This document shows positions 8,886 to 17,621 of a stretch of 64,000 nt of DNA, piece by piece. The translations under genes were made by a program, and so were the position numbers. Location: the NCBI GenBank assembly GCA_016719135.1, contig JADKAV010000001.1:62001-126000 (forward strand), read 5' to 3'. This DNA is from Micrococcales bacterium. GTDB taxonomy: Bacteria > Actinomycetota > Actinomycetes > S36-B12 > UBA10799. The first letter of the stretch is position 1; every line of letters begins with the position of its first letter. Below the pieces are notes generated by a model. It worked only from the letters and a program-made list of their open reading frames with translations. It had not been told where the DNA came from and searched no databases.

Positions 8886-11582
8886 ATGACCTCCCCGACC
8901 CAGGCTTCGTCGCCTGTGCGAGATTGGCATGCGCAGTCGGTGGCCACATGCGTCGCGGACCTCGGGACTGACGCCGAAGCCGGACTTGCACCCGACGACA
9001 TCGCGCGCCGGCGCGAGGAGTACGGCAGCAACGAATTACCGGCGTCGCAGGGTCGATCACGTCTGCGCCGATTGGGCTCCCAGTTCACCAATCCCCTGAT
9101 CGTAGTTCTGCTCGTCGCGGGAGGCGTGACCCTGCTGCTGGCTCACTACGTGGACGCAGCCGTCATCTTCGGCGTCGTGGTGATCAACGCCGTGATCGGG
9201 TTCGTCCAGGAGGGTAAAGCCGAGGATGCGCTGGCAGCGGTCCGCGGCATGCTGACCTCCCGCGCAAGGGTCATGCGGGGTAGTGAACGCCACGACATCG
9301 ACGCGGTGGATCTGGTGCCTGGGGACGTGGTCCTGCTGGAGGTGGGAAGCCGGGTACCGGCCGATGTGCGCCTGGTCGCGGTCCGCAATCTGCGGATCGA
9401 GGAAGCGGCCCTCACCGGGGAATCCGCCCCCGTCGGCAAGCACGTCGAACAGGTGGAACCGAATGCAGCTCTGGCCGACCGCAGGTGCATGGCCTACAGC
9501 GGGACGTCGATCACCAGCGGCTCGGGACGAGGTGTGGTGGTCGCAACGGGGGAAGACAGCGAGGTGGGCCGGATCGGGCTGCTCGTGCAAGGTACCCAGC
9601 AGCTTTCGACACCGCTGACCCAGCGCTTGGACCGTTTGGCACGCCAGATCACAGCATTCACGCTGGTCGTCGGAGTGGCGGTCTTCGCCGCCAGTTACCT
9701 GCTGGACCGACTGTCCGCACTGGACAGTTTCCTAGCGGTTGTGGGACTCGCGGTAGCCGCCATCCCGGAAGGATTGCCTGCAGTCATCACGATCATCCTG
9801 GCGATCGCCTCCCGGTCGATGGCCCAGCAGCGCGCGATCGTCCGCAGACTGCCGGCGGTGGAGACGCTCGGGTCGGTCTCGGTGATCTGCTCTGACAAGA
9901 CCGGGACGTTGACCCGCAACGAGGTCACCGCGGTGCATCTCATGCTGCCCGACGCCGACATCGAGGTGACCGGGGCAGGCTACGCCCCCGAAGGCGGATT
10001 CCGTGACGGTGACGAACCCGTAGCAATCACGGAGAACTCCGCAGCAATGGACGTGATCGGATCTGCGGCCCTGTGCAACGACGCGGCCCTGCATCACGGT
10101 TCCGGCCCGGAGGCCGAGTGGACCATCAGCGGTGACCCGACTGAGGGGGCATTGGCAACGCTGGCTGCGAAAGCAGGCGTGGACATGCGCAATCTCCATG
10201 CGGAGTTCCCGCGCCGAGACGAGATCCCGTTCGAGTCGCAGCAACGGTTCATGGCCACGCTGCACCACGACCATCACGGGGGCGCATTCGTCGTGGTGAA
10301 GGGTGCACCAGAACGGGTGGCCGCGCTGTGCCGGGACGCCGAAACCGGCTGGCTGACCCGCGCCGAGAACGCCGCACGCCACGGACAACGGGTGCTGGCT
10401 GTCGCCCGAGCGCCCGTCCCCGCATCGATGACGGACCTGAGCGCGGAAGCCTTTCCGGCAGACCTGACGCTGCTGGGCATGGTGGGCATGATGGACCCGC
10501 CTCGCACCGAAGCCACGGAGTCGATCTCCGACTGTCACCGTGCGGGTATCAGCGTGAAGATGATCACCGGCGATCACCTGTCGACGGCCGAGGCCGTCGG
10601 TCGCTCACTCAACCTCGATGTCGGCGGCGGGGGCCTGGAGGGCTCGGCCATCAGCGAGATGGCGGACAGTCAGGTCCTCGAGGCACTGCACGACACCGAT
10701 GTGATCGCCCGCGCCAACCCTGAGAACAAGATCCGTTTAGTCCAGCTTCTGCAGTCCGAGGGGCAATTCGTCGCAATGACCGGGGACGGCGCCAACGACG
10801 CCCCGGCGCTCAAAGCCGCCGACATCGGCGTGGCGATGGGTCAGCGAGGCACCGACGCTGCCCGGGAGGCATCCGACCTCGTCCTCACCGATGACAACTT
10901 CCGGACCATCCGCGATGCCGTGCGGGAGGGACGGGTTGTCTACGACAACATCAAGAAGAGCCTGCTGTTCATCCTTCCCACCAACGGTGGCGAGGCCCTG
11001 CTGATCCTGGTCGCGCTGCTGGCCGGCTGGACCCTGCCGGTGACAGTCACCCAGATCCTGTGGGTCAACATGGTCACCGCCGTCACACTGGCCCTCGCCC
11101 TTGCCTTCGAACCCGGCGAGCCAGCGGTGATGGACCAACCACCCCGACCCGCTCAGGAAGCGCTGCTCACCCGACCCCTGCTGACACGCATCGTCTTCGT
11201 CTCCCTGCTGATGCTGGTGGTCACACTCGCGGTGTTCGAATGGGAGTTGCGGCAGGGCTCGTCGCTGGAAACGGCACGGACTGCTGCTGTTTCGGTGCTC
11301 GTTGCCGCTGAGATCGCCTATCTCTACCAAGCCAGGCACTACACGAAGTCGGCACTCGCGACGGAGACGGTCTCTGGCAATCGAGCCGCGCTCGTGGTCA
11401 CCGGGTTACTCATCGTCCTGCAGTTGCTGTTCGTCTACTTCGGACCGATGCAGAGTGTCTTCGACACAACCCCGCTGTCCGCGGTTTCGTGGCTGATGAT
11501 CGTCGCACTCGCCGCCGTCGTGTTCTTCGCGGTCGAAGCCGAAAAGGCCATTTGGCGCTGGCGCGGTGTTCAGCGGTTCTGA
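8886..11582 (+). CDS. ctpF: P2-type cation-transporting ATPase, CtpF-like
   Basis: Integral membrane ATPase of 898 residues. It has the actuator motif LTGES, the transmembrane metal-site motif IPEGLP, the phosphorylation site DKTGTLT (Asp near 336), the nucleotide-domain motif KGAPER and the hinge TGDGANDAP. The domain order and length match CtpF of mycobacteria (905 residues), a Ca2+-class pump. About ten membrane segments are expected, four of them after the hinge. The start ATG follows GAAGGAGAGG. It is translated just after the USP gene and is probably co-transcribed. Ion specificity cannot be proven from sequence. Confidence 0.92.
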   Translation: MTSPTQASSPVRDWHAQSVATCVADLGTDAEAGLAPDDIARRREEYGSNELPASQGRSRLRRLGSQFTNPLIVVLLVAGGVTLLLAHYVDAAVIFGVVVINAVIGFVQEGKAEDALAAVRGMLTSRARVMRGSERHDIDAVDLVPGDVVLLEVGSRVPADVRLVAVRNLRIEEAALTGESAPVGKHVEQVEPNAALADRRCMAYSGTSITSGSGRGVVVATGEDSEVGRIGLLVQGTQQLSTPLTQRLDRLARQITAFTLVVGVAVFAASYLLDRLSALDSFLAVVGLAVAAIPEGLPAVITIILAIASRSMAQQRAIVRRLPAVETLGSVSVICSDKTGTLTRNEVTAVHLMLPDADIEVTGAGYAPEGGFRDGDEPVAITENSAAMDVIGSAALCNDAALHHGSGPEAEWTISGDPTEGALATLAAKAGVDMRNLHAEFPRRDEIPFESQQRFMATLHHDHHGGAFVVVKGAPERVAALCRDAETGWLTRAENAARHGQRVLAVARAPVPASMTDLSAEAFPADLTLLGMVGMMDPPRTEATESISDCHRAGISVKMITGDHLSTAEAVGRSLNLDVGGGGLEGSAISEMADSQVLEALHDTDVIARANPENKIRLVQLLQSEGQFVAMTGDGANDAPALKAADIGVAMGQRGTDAAREASDLVLTDDNFRTIRDAVREGRVVYDNIKKSLLFILPTNGGEALLILVALLAGWTLPVTVTQILWVNMVTAVTLALALAFEPGEPAVMDQPPRPAQEALLTRPLLTRIVFVSLLMLVVTLAVFEWELRQGSSLETARTAAVSVLVAAEIAYLYQARHYTKSALATETVSGNRAALVVTGLLIVLQLLFVYFGPMQSVFDTTPLSAVSWLMIVALAAVVFFAVEAEKAIWRWRGVQRF

Positions 11583-11660
11583 GGCGTCAACTTCACCCTC
11601 ACGGGGTGCTTCGGGTTTGAGGGGGGAGTCGTCAGGTCAGTGAGGTGTTTGCTGGCCTCA

Positions 11661-11718
11661 CCATCACATGGGGGCCACCGGTCGCACCCTCGGCTCCGCT
11701 GCGGCCCCCATCTGATGG
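11661..11718. repeat. Palindromic element A1
   Basis: Hairpin with 16-nt arms, CCATCACATGGGGGCC and GGCCCCCATCTGATGG (one mismatch), around a 26-nt loop. It lies between ctpF and the transposase remnant, with a second similar hairpin 36 bp downstream. It shares the outer CCATCA/TGATGG and inner GGCC with elements near 50.7-50.9 kb. It could also act as a ctpF terminator. Confidence 0.75.
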
Positions 11719-11754
11719 CAGAAAAGGGACATAAGCCCCACAGCGCACGCCGTG

Positions 11755-11814
11755 GCCATCACATCGGGGCCGCCGAGGGCCTCACCGCCCCCGCCGCGGC
11801 CCTCATGTGATGGC
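11755..11814. repeat. Palindromic element A2
   Basis: Second hairpin of the pair. The left arm GCCATCACATCGGGGCCGC and right arm GCGGCCCTCATGTGATGGC pair with two mismatches; the loop is about 22 nt. It has the same CCATCA ... TGATGG outer ends as A1. Confidence 0.75.
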
Positions 11815-11845
11815 GGTGAGCGGTAGATGCTCTGGTGGCAGGGGC

Positions 11846-12034
11846 GTCTGCGAGCCATCGGCCACGTGGGGCTGTGACGGGCATGCCGTCAACGACACGA
11901 TGCTGGCCCACGGTCAGCTGCTGGTCGACGATCCCGAGCGGATCGGCCCGATCCAGGCGACCGGGATGGACCAGACGCTGTTCAACCGGGAGTACCGCAC
12001 CCAGCAGTGGGCGACCACGTTCGACTCCCCCTGA
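11846..12034 (+). pseudogene. ISL3-type transposase remnant
   Basis: About 60 codons resemble the middle of an ISL3-family DDE transposase: a helix-turn-helix piece (WGCDGHAVND), then LLVDDPERIG and a catalytic-aspartate region MDQTLFNRE, ending at TGA. The N-terminal zinc-binding part and the rest of the catalytic domain are absent, so this is a decayed fragment. It marks past insertion activity between ctpF and the 13E12 gene. Confidence 0.7.
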
Positions 12035-12094
12035 AATCCGAAGGGCCGCGTAACCGTCTGAAAACTTGTCGTACCCCTGTTCGATGATGTGGGT

Positions 12095-13288
12095 ATGACA
12101 GTTCATGAGGCCGCACCGCCCGGCACCCTGGCGGACCTACTCCAACAACTGGAACACCTCGACGATGAAGACCTGGCGTCGGCGCTGGGCGACGTCGAGG
12201 CCGATCTGCGCGCGGTGTATGCGCGGCGGGCGGCGGTGATCGCGGTGGTCCACGACCGGATCCACGAGATGGGCCACCGGGTGTCCGGGGCCGTAGCCAC
12301 GGTCGCGGCGATCACCGTCACCTCGGCGCGTTCGGCGGGGTATCTGATGGACACATCCCTGGGGATCGTGGACCGGCCCGCGGTGTGGACCGCGCTGGCC
12401 GACGGCACCATCGACCACACCCGCGCGCAGGTGATCGTCGACGGGCTGATCCAACTCGATGACCCCGACCGGGGCCTGCTGGAGGCCAAAGCGTTGACCT
12501 ACGCGGCCGGCCACACCGCCCACCAGACCCGCCGCTACGTGGCCCGGCTGCTGGTCGACCACCGCCCCGACCTGGTCGACGACCACGACGAGAAGGAACG
12601 GGCCAAAGCCTGGGACCGCCGCCACCTCGCGGTGTTCGCCCGCGCCCACGGCATGGTCGACCTGACCGGCTACCTACCGGCCGGCACCGCCCAGATCCTG
12701 CTCGCCGCCCTCGATCAGATCGCCGGCACCTACGACGATGACCGCACTCACGACCAGAAACGCGTCGACGCCCTGGCCCAGATCCTCGCGGCCAACACCC
12801 GCATCGACGTGCACGTCGACGTGGTCATCCCCGCCGACACCCTGGCCCGGCTACGCAACACCGGGGCCAGCATCACCGGGTTCGGCCCGGTCGACGCCGA
12901 CCACGCCCGCGCCCTCGCGTTAAGTAAAGATGCCCGCTGGCAACTGCTGATCACCGACCCCACCACCGGGCAGTTGATCGACATGAGCACCAAAGGCCTA
13001 CCCGATCCCCGACCGGATCAAAAAAGCCGTCCGGGCCCGCGACCGGCACTGCCGCTTCCCCGGCTGCACCACCCCGCCGCGCACACCGACACCGACCACC
13101 TGATCCCCTGGCCGACCGGCCAGACCACACCGACCAACCTCGCCCCCGAATGCCGAGGCCACCACCTGATCAAAACCCACTCCGGCTGGACCTGCCAAAC
13201 CCACCCCGACGGATCACTGACCTGGACCAGCCCGCTGGGCACCCAACACACCACCTACCCCTGGAACTACAACAACCCCGAAGCCTGA
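12095..13288 (+). CDS. 13E12 repeat (DUF222) HNH protein, frame-disrupted copy
   Basis: A 397-residue reading with a DUF222 N-terminal domain and a C-terminal HNH nuclease-like segment. The family is abundant and multicopy in actinobacteria; its role is unknown, and mobility is often suspected. The frame is wrong between about 12998 and 13072: an extra C in GGCC (about 12997) and a missing G in CCGCCGCG (about 13072) are needed to restore IPDRIKKAVRARDRHCRF and PGCTTP, which carry the two Cys of the HNH zinc site. Downstream, DTDHLIPW and the ECRGHH region are back in frame. The 3' end overlaps the convergent amidohydrolase gene by 22 bp. Confidence 0.8.
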   Translation: MTVHEAAPPGTLADLLQQLEHLDDEDLASALGDVEADLRAVYARRAAVIAVVHDRIHEMGHRVSGAVATVAAITVTSARSAGYLMDTSLGIVDRPAVWTALADGTIDHTRAQVIVDGLIQLDDPDRGLLEAKALTYAAGHTAHQTRRYVARLLVDHRPDLVDDHDEKERAKAWDRRHLAVFARAHGMVDLTGYLPAGTAQILLAALDQIAGTYDDDRTHDQKRVDALAQILAANTRIDVHVDVVIPADTLARLRNTGASITGFGPVDADHARALALSKDARWQLLITDPTTGQLIDMSTKGLPDPRPDQKSRPGPRPALPLPRLHHPAAHTDTDHLIPWPTGQTTPTNLAPECRGHHLIKTHSGWTCQTHPDGSLTWTSPLGTQHTTYPWNYNNPEA

Positions 13289-14154
13289 CCACCGAACAGC
13301 CTGACCGGGGCGCGCCACAGCACCTCGGGCATGTCCAGACCGTGGTCGGACAGGACTTCGACCTGGTGGGCGTAGGGATAGGGAATGTTCGGGAAATCCG
13401 ACCCGAACAGGACTTTGCCCTGCCCGGAAAGTGCCCGGAGTTGGGCAAGGCGCCCAACCGGGAACGGTCGCAGTTGCTGCATGAAATCCGTGAGCGCCAT
13501 GGTGGTGTCCAGCCATGTGTTCTCGCGCGCCTGCACCATGTCGAGAAACACTTCGAACTCGTCGGCCCCCAGATGCGCGACGATGACCCGCAGCCGCGGA
13601 AACCGGTCCAACACCTCACCGATCGGTCCGGGACCGGTGAACCGCCCCGCGAGTGGCGCTGACCCGCAGTGGATGAGGACGGGCACGGCGGCATCCGCGA
13701 GCAAACCCCATACCGGTTCGAGCAATGGATCGCGGGGGTCGAAGTCCCCCACCTGCAGGTGGACCTTGAAGACCTGCGCTCCGCGCGCCAACGCCTCGGA
13801 CACGTAACGCTCAGCCTCGGGCTCGGGGTAAAACGTCGCTGTCGGCAGGCAGTCCGGTACGTGCGACGCGAAATCAAGTGCCCACCGGCTCAGCCACTCG
13901 GCCATGCCCGGCTTGTGGGCGTAGACCAGCGCGGTGAACTTTCGCACGCCCAAAGCCCGCAGGTGATTCAGTCGCGCATCGTCATCCCAGCGGTACTCGA
14001 TCGGCCACGGCACACCGTAGTTGTCACCGGCGGCGTCGAAGTACGCCCAGACACTGCGCATCACCGCTTCGGGCATGAAATGGGTGTGCACATCACAAAC
14101 ACCGGGAATTCCGAGCCCGTGCCACAGCGACGGCAGGTCAGCGTCGGTGAGCAC
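13267..14154 (-). CDS. Amidohydrolase-family TIM-barrel hydrolase (Amidohydro_2)
   Basis: Predicted metal-dependent hydrolase or decarboxylase of 295 residues. The metal-binding pattern is visible: DVHTHF near residue 20, KVHL in mid-protein, LIHCG, VAHLG and the C-terminal GSDFP. The substrate is unknown. It sits immediately downstream of smpB (2 bp gap) on the same strand and converges with the 13E12 gene. The extra W-rich N-terminal region (VWAYFDAAGDNYGVPWPI) is typical of the 2-amino-3-carboxymuconate-semialdehyde decarboxylase-like branch, but I would not assign that reaction. Confidence 0.8.
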   Translation of the reverse strand: MLTDADLPSLWHGLGIPGVCDVHTHFMPEAVMRSVWAYFDAAGDNYGVPWPIEYRWDDDARLNHLRALGVRKFTALVYAHKPGMAEWLSRWALDFASHVPDCLPTATFYPEPEAERYVSEALARGAQVFKVHLQVGDFDPRDPLLEPVWGLLADAAVPVLIHCGSAPLAGRFTGPGPIGEVLDRFPRLRVIVAHLGADEFEVFLDMVQARENTWLDTTMALTDFMQQLRPFPVGRLAQLRALSGQGKVLFGSDFPNIPYPYAHQVEVLSDHGLDMPEVLWRAPVRLFGGQASGLL

Positions 14155-14156
14155 GC

Positions 14157-14630
14157 CTAGCGGCCTCGCCGCGCCGCCGCCATCGCACGCTCAGCATCCC
14201 GTTTGGCTTCCCGTGCGGCGATGTCCTGACGCTTGTCGTGACTCTTCTTTCCGCGGCCCAGTCCGATCAGGACCTTCGCCTTGCCGTCCTTGAAGTACAG
14301 CTTCATGGGCACAAGCGTCAGCCCGCTCTGCTTGGTCTTGCCGATCAGCCGGTTGATCTCGTGGGCGTGCAGCAGCAGTTTGCGCGGTCGTCGGGGTTCG
14401 TGGTTGGTCCACGTGCCCTGGTCGTACTCGGGGATATGCACGTTCATCAGCCACACCTCCCCGTCGCGGACCTCCGCATACCCGTCGACCAATGAGGCAC
14501 GACCGGCGCGTAGCGACTTGACCTCGGTACCCTGCAGCACCAGGCCCGCTTCCCAGGTGTCTTCGATGGCGTAGTCGTGGCGCGCCCGGCGGTTGACGGC
14601 GATCGTCTTCTCGCCCTGTTCCGTGACCAG
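14157..14630 (-). CDS. smpB: SsrA-binding protein SmpB (start codon uncertain)
   Basis: Binds tmRNA and delivers it to stalled ribosomes. Clear SmpB sequence runs from NRRARHDYAIEDTWEAG through LQGTEVKSLRAG to the basic tail KKSHDKRQDIAAREAKRD. The first standard start in this frame is GTG 14540, which would remove about 30 residues including the essential RHDY strand. Upstream to the in-frame TGA at 14634-14636 there is only CTG 14630 (157 residues, the usual family length), followed by GTC-ACG-GAA. Either a rare CTG start is used or a GTG was changed to GTC. It follows the M23 peptidase gene directly. Confidence 0.88.
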   Translation of the reverse strand: MVTEQGEKTIAVNRRARHDYAIEDTWEAGLVLQGTEVKSLRAGRASLVDGYAEVRDGEVWLMNVHIPEYDQGTWTNHEPRRPRKLLLHAHEINRLIGKTKQSGLTLVPMKLYFKDGKAKVLIGLGRGKKSHDKRQDIAAREAKRDAERAMAAARRGR

Positions 14631-14633
14631 GCG

Positions 14634-15896
14634 TCAGCCGCGAACCGGGGCCTTGGTTCCGCCGAACCAGCCCATGGGGTTGTAGGGGGGCCCGTTCACC
14701 TAGACTTCGAAGTGCAGGTGCGGGCCGGTCACCCATCCGGTGGATCCGACCGACCCGATGACCTGACCGCGCTTGACCTTGTCCCCCACCGATACCGAGG
14801 TACCCGCCTGGTGGGCGTACATGGTGGACACGCCGGAACCGTGCTGGATCACGGTGTGCAGTCCATACGGCCCACCGTTCTCGATCGACACCACGACGCC
14901 GTCAGCCGCAGCCTGGATCGGGGCTCCCTGCCCTGCGCTGATGTCCGTGCCGGTGTGGCACGAGCGGTAGCCGTACACGGGGTGGATGCGGGGTCCGACA
15001 TTCTGCACCACGGGAGCGCCAGTCACAGGCCACGCCAGACCCGAGGGGCCGATGTTCGCCGGCACTCCACTGGTTCCACTGACGGCCTTCGCCGCCGCGG
15101 CCCGGGCGATCGCAGCAATCCGGTCCTGCTCGGCCTTCAACTGCTCGTACTGCCTGCGCACTGACTGCTTGCGCACCTTGGCGTCGCGCAGCGCCGACAC
15201 CCGACCAGCGACCAGTTCGTCGATCTTCAGTTTGGCGGCGTCGGCCTTGGCCTTCGCAGCGGCCGCCGCGTCGACCTCCTTCTGGGCTTCCGCCTGCGCC
15301 TTCTCGGCCTCATCCTCAAGAAGTCTCAGACTGGCCAGCCTGACGTTGAGTTGAGCCTTGGCGGCGTCCAGATCGGTGAGCGTGTTGTTGTTGCCCTGGG
15401 CGATGGAGCGCAAGGTCTCCAGCCGGGACGCGAAGTCACCTGGGTCGTCGGAGTCGAGCAGGACCTCCATCTCCGAGTTGACACCGCCCGCCTGGTAGAC
15501 CTCACGGGCCATCTGGCCGATGCGCTGTTCCAGGAACGCGATCTGCTGCTCGGTTTCCGCGATCTGCTGCTTGGCCCTCGTGACCTTCGCGATCGCCTCG
15601 GCCACCTTGACGTCGGCCGCGGCCTTGCGCTGCTGCGCCTGGGTCAGTTCCGACTGCGCTGCAGCAAGTTCCTGGCGGGCGCCAGGCAGTTGCTGCTGGG
15701 CGGCATTGAGCCGCTGGATCGCAGCCTCGACCTTGGCATCGGCACGTGCCAGATCGTCGGAGGCGTCCGCGACGTCCTCGTTGATGTCGTCGGCCAGGGC
15801 CGGGATGCCGGCACCGCCCAGTGTCAGCCCAAGCAGCATCGACGCGGCTACGTAACGTACCCGGCGGTGGCGGCGACTACTGGACAAAGTGGACAT
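14634..15896 (-). CDS. Secreted M23 peptidase with coiled coil, FtsEX partner; in-frame amber near the end
   Basis: Predicted activator or executor of septal peptidoglycan cleavage controlled by FtsEX. It has a signal peptide (about 1-36), a long coiled coil (about 40-270) and a LytM/M23 domain with the zinc ligands in CHTGTD (about 312) and HLHFEV. Translation stops at TAG 14702-14700 right after HLHFEV (398 residues), but the same frame continues as VNGPPYNPMGWFGG... to TGA at 14634, the normal C-terminus of this family (420 residues). A single C-to-T change from CAG would explain it. The ATG follows AAAGGAG. The gene order ftsE-ftsX-M23-smpB is conserved in many actinobacteria. Confidence 0.88.
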
Positions 15897-15914
15897 GCTC
15901 CTTTCAGGGTACCT

Positions 15915-16823
15915 TCACACTCGTAGATATCGGCGCAATGTGAGCATGGCTGCAATCGCGGCGATCAGAATCCCGGTCAGGAACACGATCGGAAGGATCA
16001 CGATGACCTGATCCCAGGATACGAATGCGGTGAAACGGTAGGCCGGGGCGAGTACCTGATCGATCAGGAACACCTTCGCGGCGACCAGTGCGCCGACCGC
16101 GATCAGCCCCCCGATCGCTGCGGATACCGCCGCCTCCAGCAGGAACGGCATTCGGATCATGAAATTGCTGGCCCCCACCAGTCGCATGATCCCGACCTCC
16201 CGCCGCCGGGAGTGCGCGGCCACCCGGATCGTGTTGATCACCAGCAGGGCAGTGACGACCAGCATCGCCACGGCCACCGACAACGCGATGACCTGCAGCC
16301 CGTTGAGCAATCGGAAGAATCGGTCCAGGAGCTGCCGCTGGTCCTGGACCTGTTCCACGCCCGGCCGGCCTGCGAAAGCAGCTGCGATGACCTCGTATTT
16401 GGTCGGATCGGACAGCTTCACGCGAAACGACTCGGGGAGGGCGTCCGCAGTGACGTTCTGGGTGATCGGGGAGTCCTGGAACTGCTCGAGGAAGTGTTGG
16501 TAGGCCTCCTCTTTGGACTCGTAGTAGATCTCCTGCACCAGCGGCCGCAGCGCGTTCAGCTCGGCCTCGATCTGCCCGCGAACCTCGGGGGTCACCGCAC
16601 CGAGCGAACACGAGGGTGCCGTGGAGTTCGCCCCGCACAAGAAGATCGAGACCTCGACCCGGTCGTACCAGAAGTCCTTCATGCTGTCGACCTGCGCGCG
16701 CACGAGCAGGCCCCCGCCGAACAGGGTCAAAGACACCGCGACCGTGATGATGACCGCGAACGTCATGGTCAGATTGCGGCGCAACCCCTGGAACGTCTCG
16801 CTGAGGATGAATCGGAGTCTCAC
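15915..16823 (-). CDS. ftsX: Cell-division protein FtsX
   Basis: Membrane half of the FtsEX complex, 302 residues. It has an N-terminal cytoplasmic stretch, a first membrane segment (about 20-43), a large extracellular domain (about 45-165) with two Cys (LCGANSTAPSC), then three C-terminal membrane segments (about 175-200, 230-255, 270-295) with RRREVGIMRLVGAS between the second and third. It overlaps the ftsE stop by ATGA. It should couple ATP hydrolysis by FtsE to the coiled coil of the adjacent M23 protein. Confidence 0.95.
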   Translation of the reverse strand: MRLRFILSETFQGLRRNLTMTFAVIITVAVSLTLFGGGLLVRAQVDSMKDFWYDRVEVSIFLCGANSTAPSCSLGAVTPEVRGQIEAELNALRPLVQEIYYESKEEAYQHFLEQFQDSPITQNVTADALPESFRVKLSDPTKYEVIAAAFAGRPGVEQVQDQRQLLDRFFRLLNGLQVIALSVAVAMLVVTALLVINTIRVAAHSRRREVGIMRLVGASNFMIRMPFLLEAAVSAAIGGLIAVGALVAAKVFLIDQVLAPAYRFTAFVSWDQVIVILPIVFLTGILIAAIAAMLTLRRYLRV

Positions 16824-17515
16824 GGCTGGTGGTCCTGTCCATAGACACCCCGGGCCTCGTCGCGCATCAACTGGCCCTGATCGAGCTCGATGACGCGCTT
16901 GCGCATCTGGTCGACGATCGCCGCGTCGTGGGTGGCCATGATCACCGTGGTCCCCACCCGGTTGATGCGGTCGAGCAGTTTCATGATGCCGACGCTGGTG
17001 GCCGGGTCGAGGTTGCCGGTCGGCTCGTCGGCCAGCAGCAACGGCGGCCGGTTGACGAACGCGCGGGCGATCGCGACCCGCTGCTGCTCCCCGCCGGACA
17101 ACTGGTGTGGGTACCGAGCCGATTTGTCGGCCAGGCCGACCAGGTCCAGCACCTCGGGGACAGCGCGTTCGATCTGCGCGTTCTTGCGCCCGAGCACCTG
17201 AAGGGTGAAAGCGACGTTCTGATAGACGGTCTTGTTCGACAGCAGCCGGAAGTCCTGGAACACCGCACCCATCCCGCGACGCAGTTGCGGGACTTTCCAG
17301 CGCGACAACGAGCCGACGTTGCGACCCGCGACGACGACCTTGCCGGCGGTGGCCTTCTCCTCACGCAGGATCAGGCGCATGAAAGTGGACTTGCCGGAGC
17401 CCGAAGGGCCCACCAGGAACACGAACTCGCCAGGCTTCACGGTGACGTTGATGTCCTGCAGCGCTGGGCGGTTTCGCTTGTCGTAGCGCTTGCTGACGCG
17501 CTCGAACGTGATCAA
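16820..17515 (-). CDS. ftsE: Cell-division ATP-binding protein FtsE
   Basis: ABC ATPase of 231 residues at the cytoplasmic face of the division site. Walker A is GPSGSGKST (about 36-44), the signature is LSGGEQQRVAIARA, Walker B is LLLADEPTGNLD, and the switch histidine is in MATHD. It overlaps ftsX. The upstream prfB gene starts a conserved prfB-ftsE-ftsX order. Confidence 0.97.
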   Translation of the reverse strand: MITFERVSKRYDKRNRPALQDINVTVKPGEFVFLVGPSGSGKSTFMRLILREEKATAGKVVVAGRNVGSLSRWKVPQLRRGMGAVFQDFRLLSNKTVYQNVAFTLQVLGRKNAQIERAVPEVLDLVGLADKSARYPHQLSGGEQQRVAIARAFVNRPPLLLADEPTGNLDPATSVGIMKLLDRINRVGTTVIMATHDAAIVDQMRKRVIELDQGQLMRDEARGVYGQDHQP

Positions 17516-17621
17516 TGTTTCCCCACCGGTGTGTTGACCCTACCTGGGCAAGTGTACGGTCCGGGCGCGTCCGCACCGGTACGCATCGCCGTAAGGGTTC
17601 GGTTCGGGTTGGGTGCCAGGG

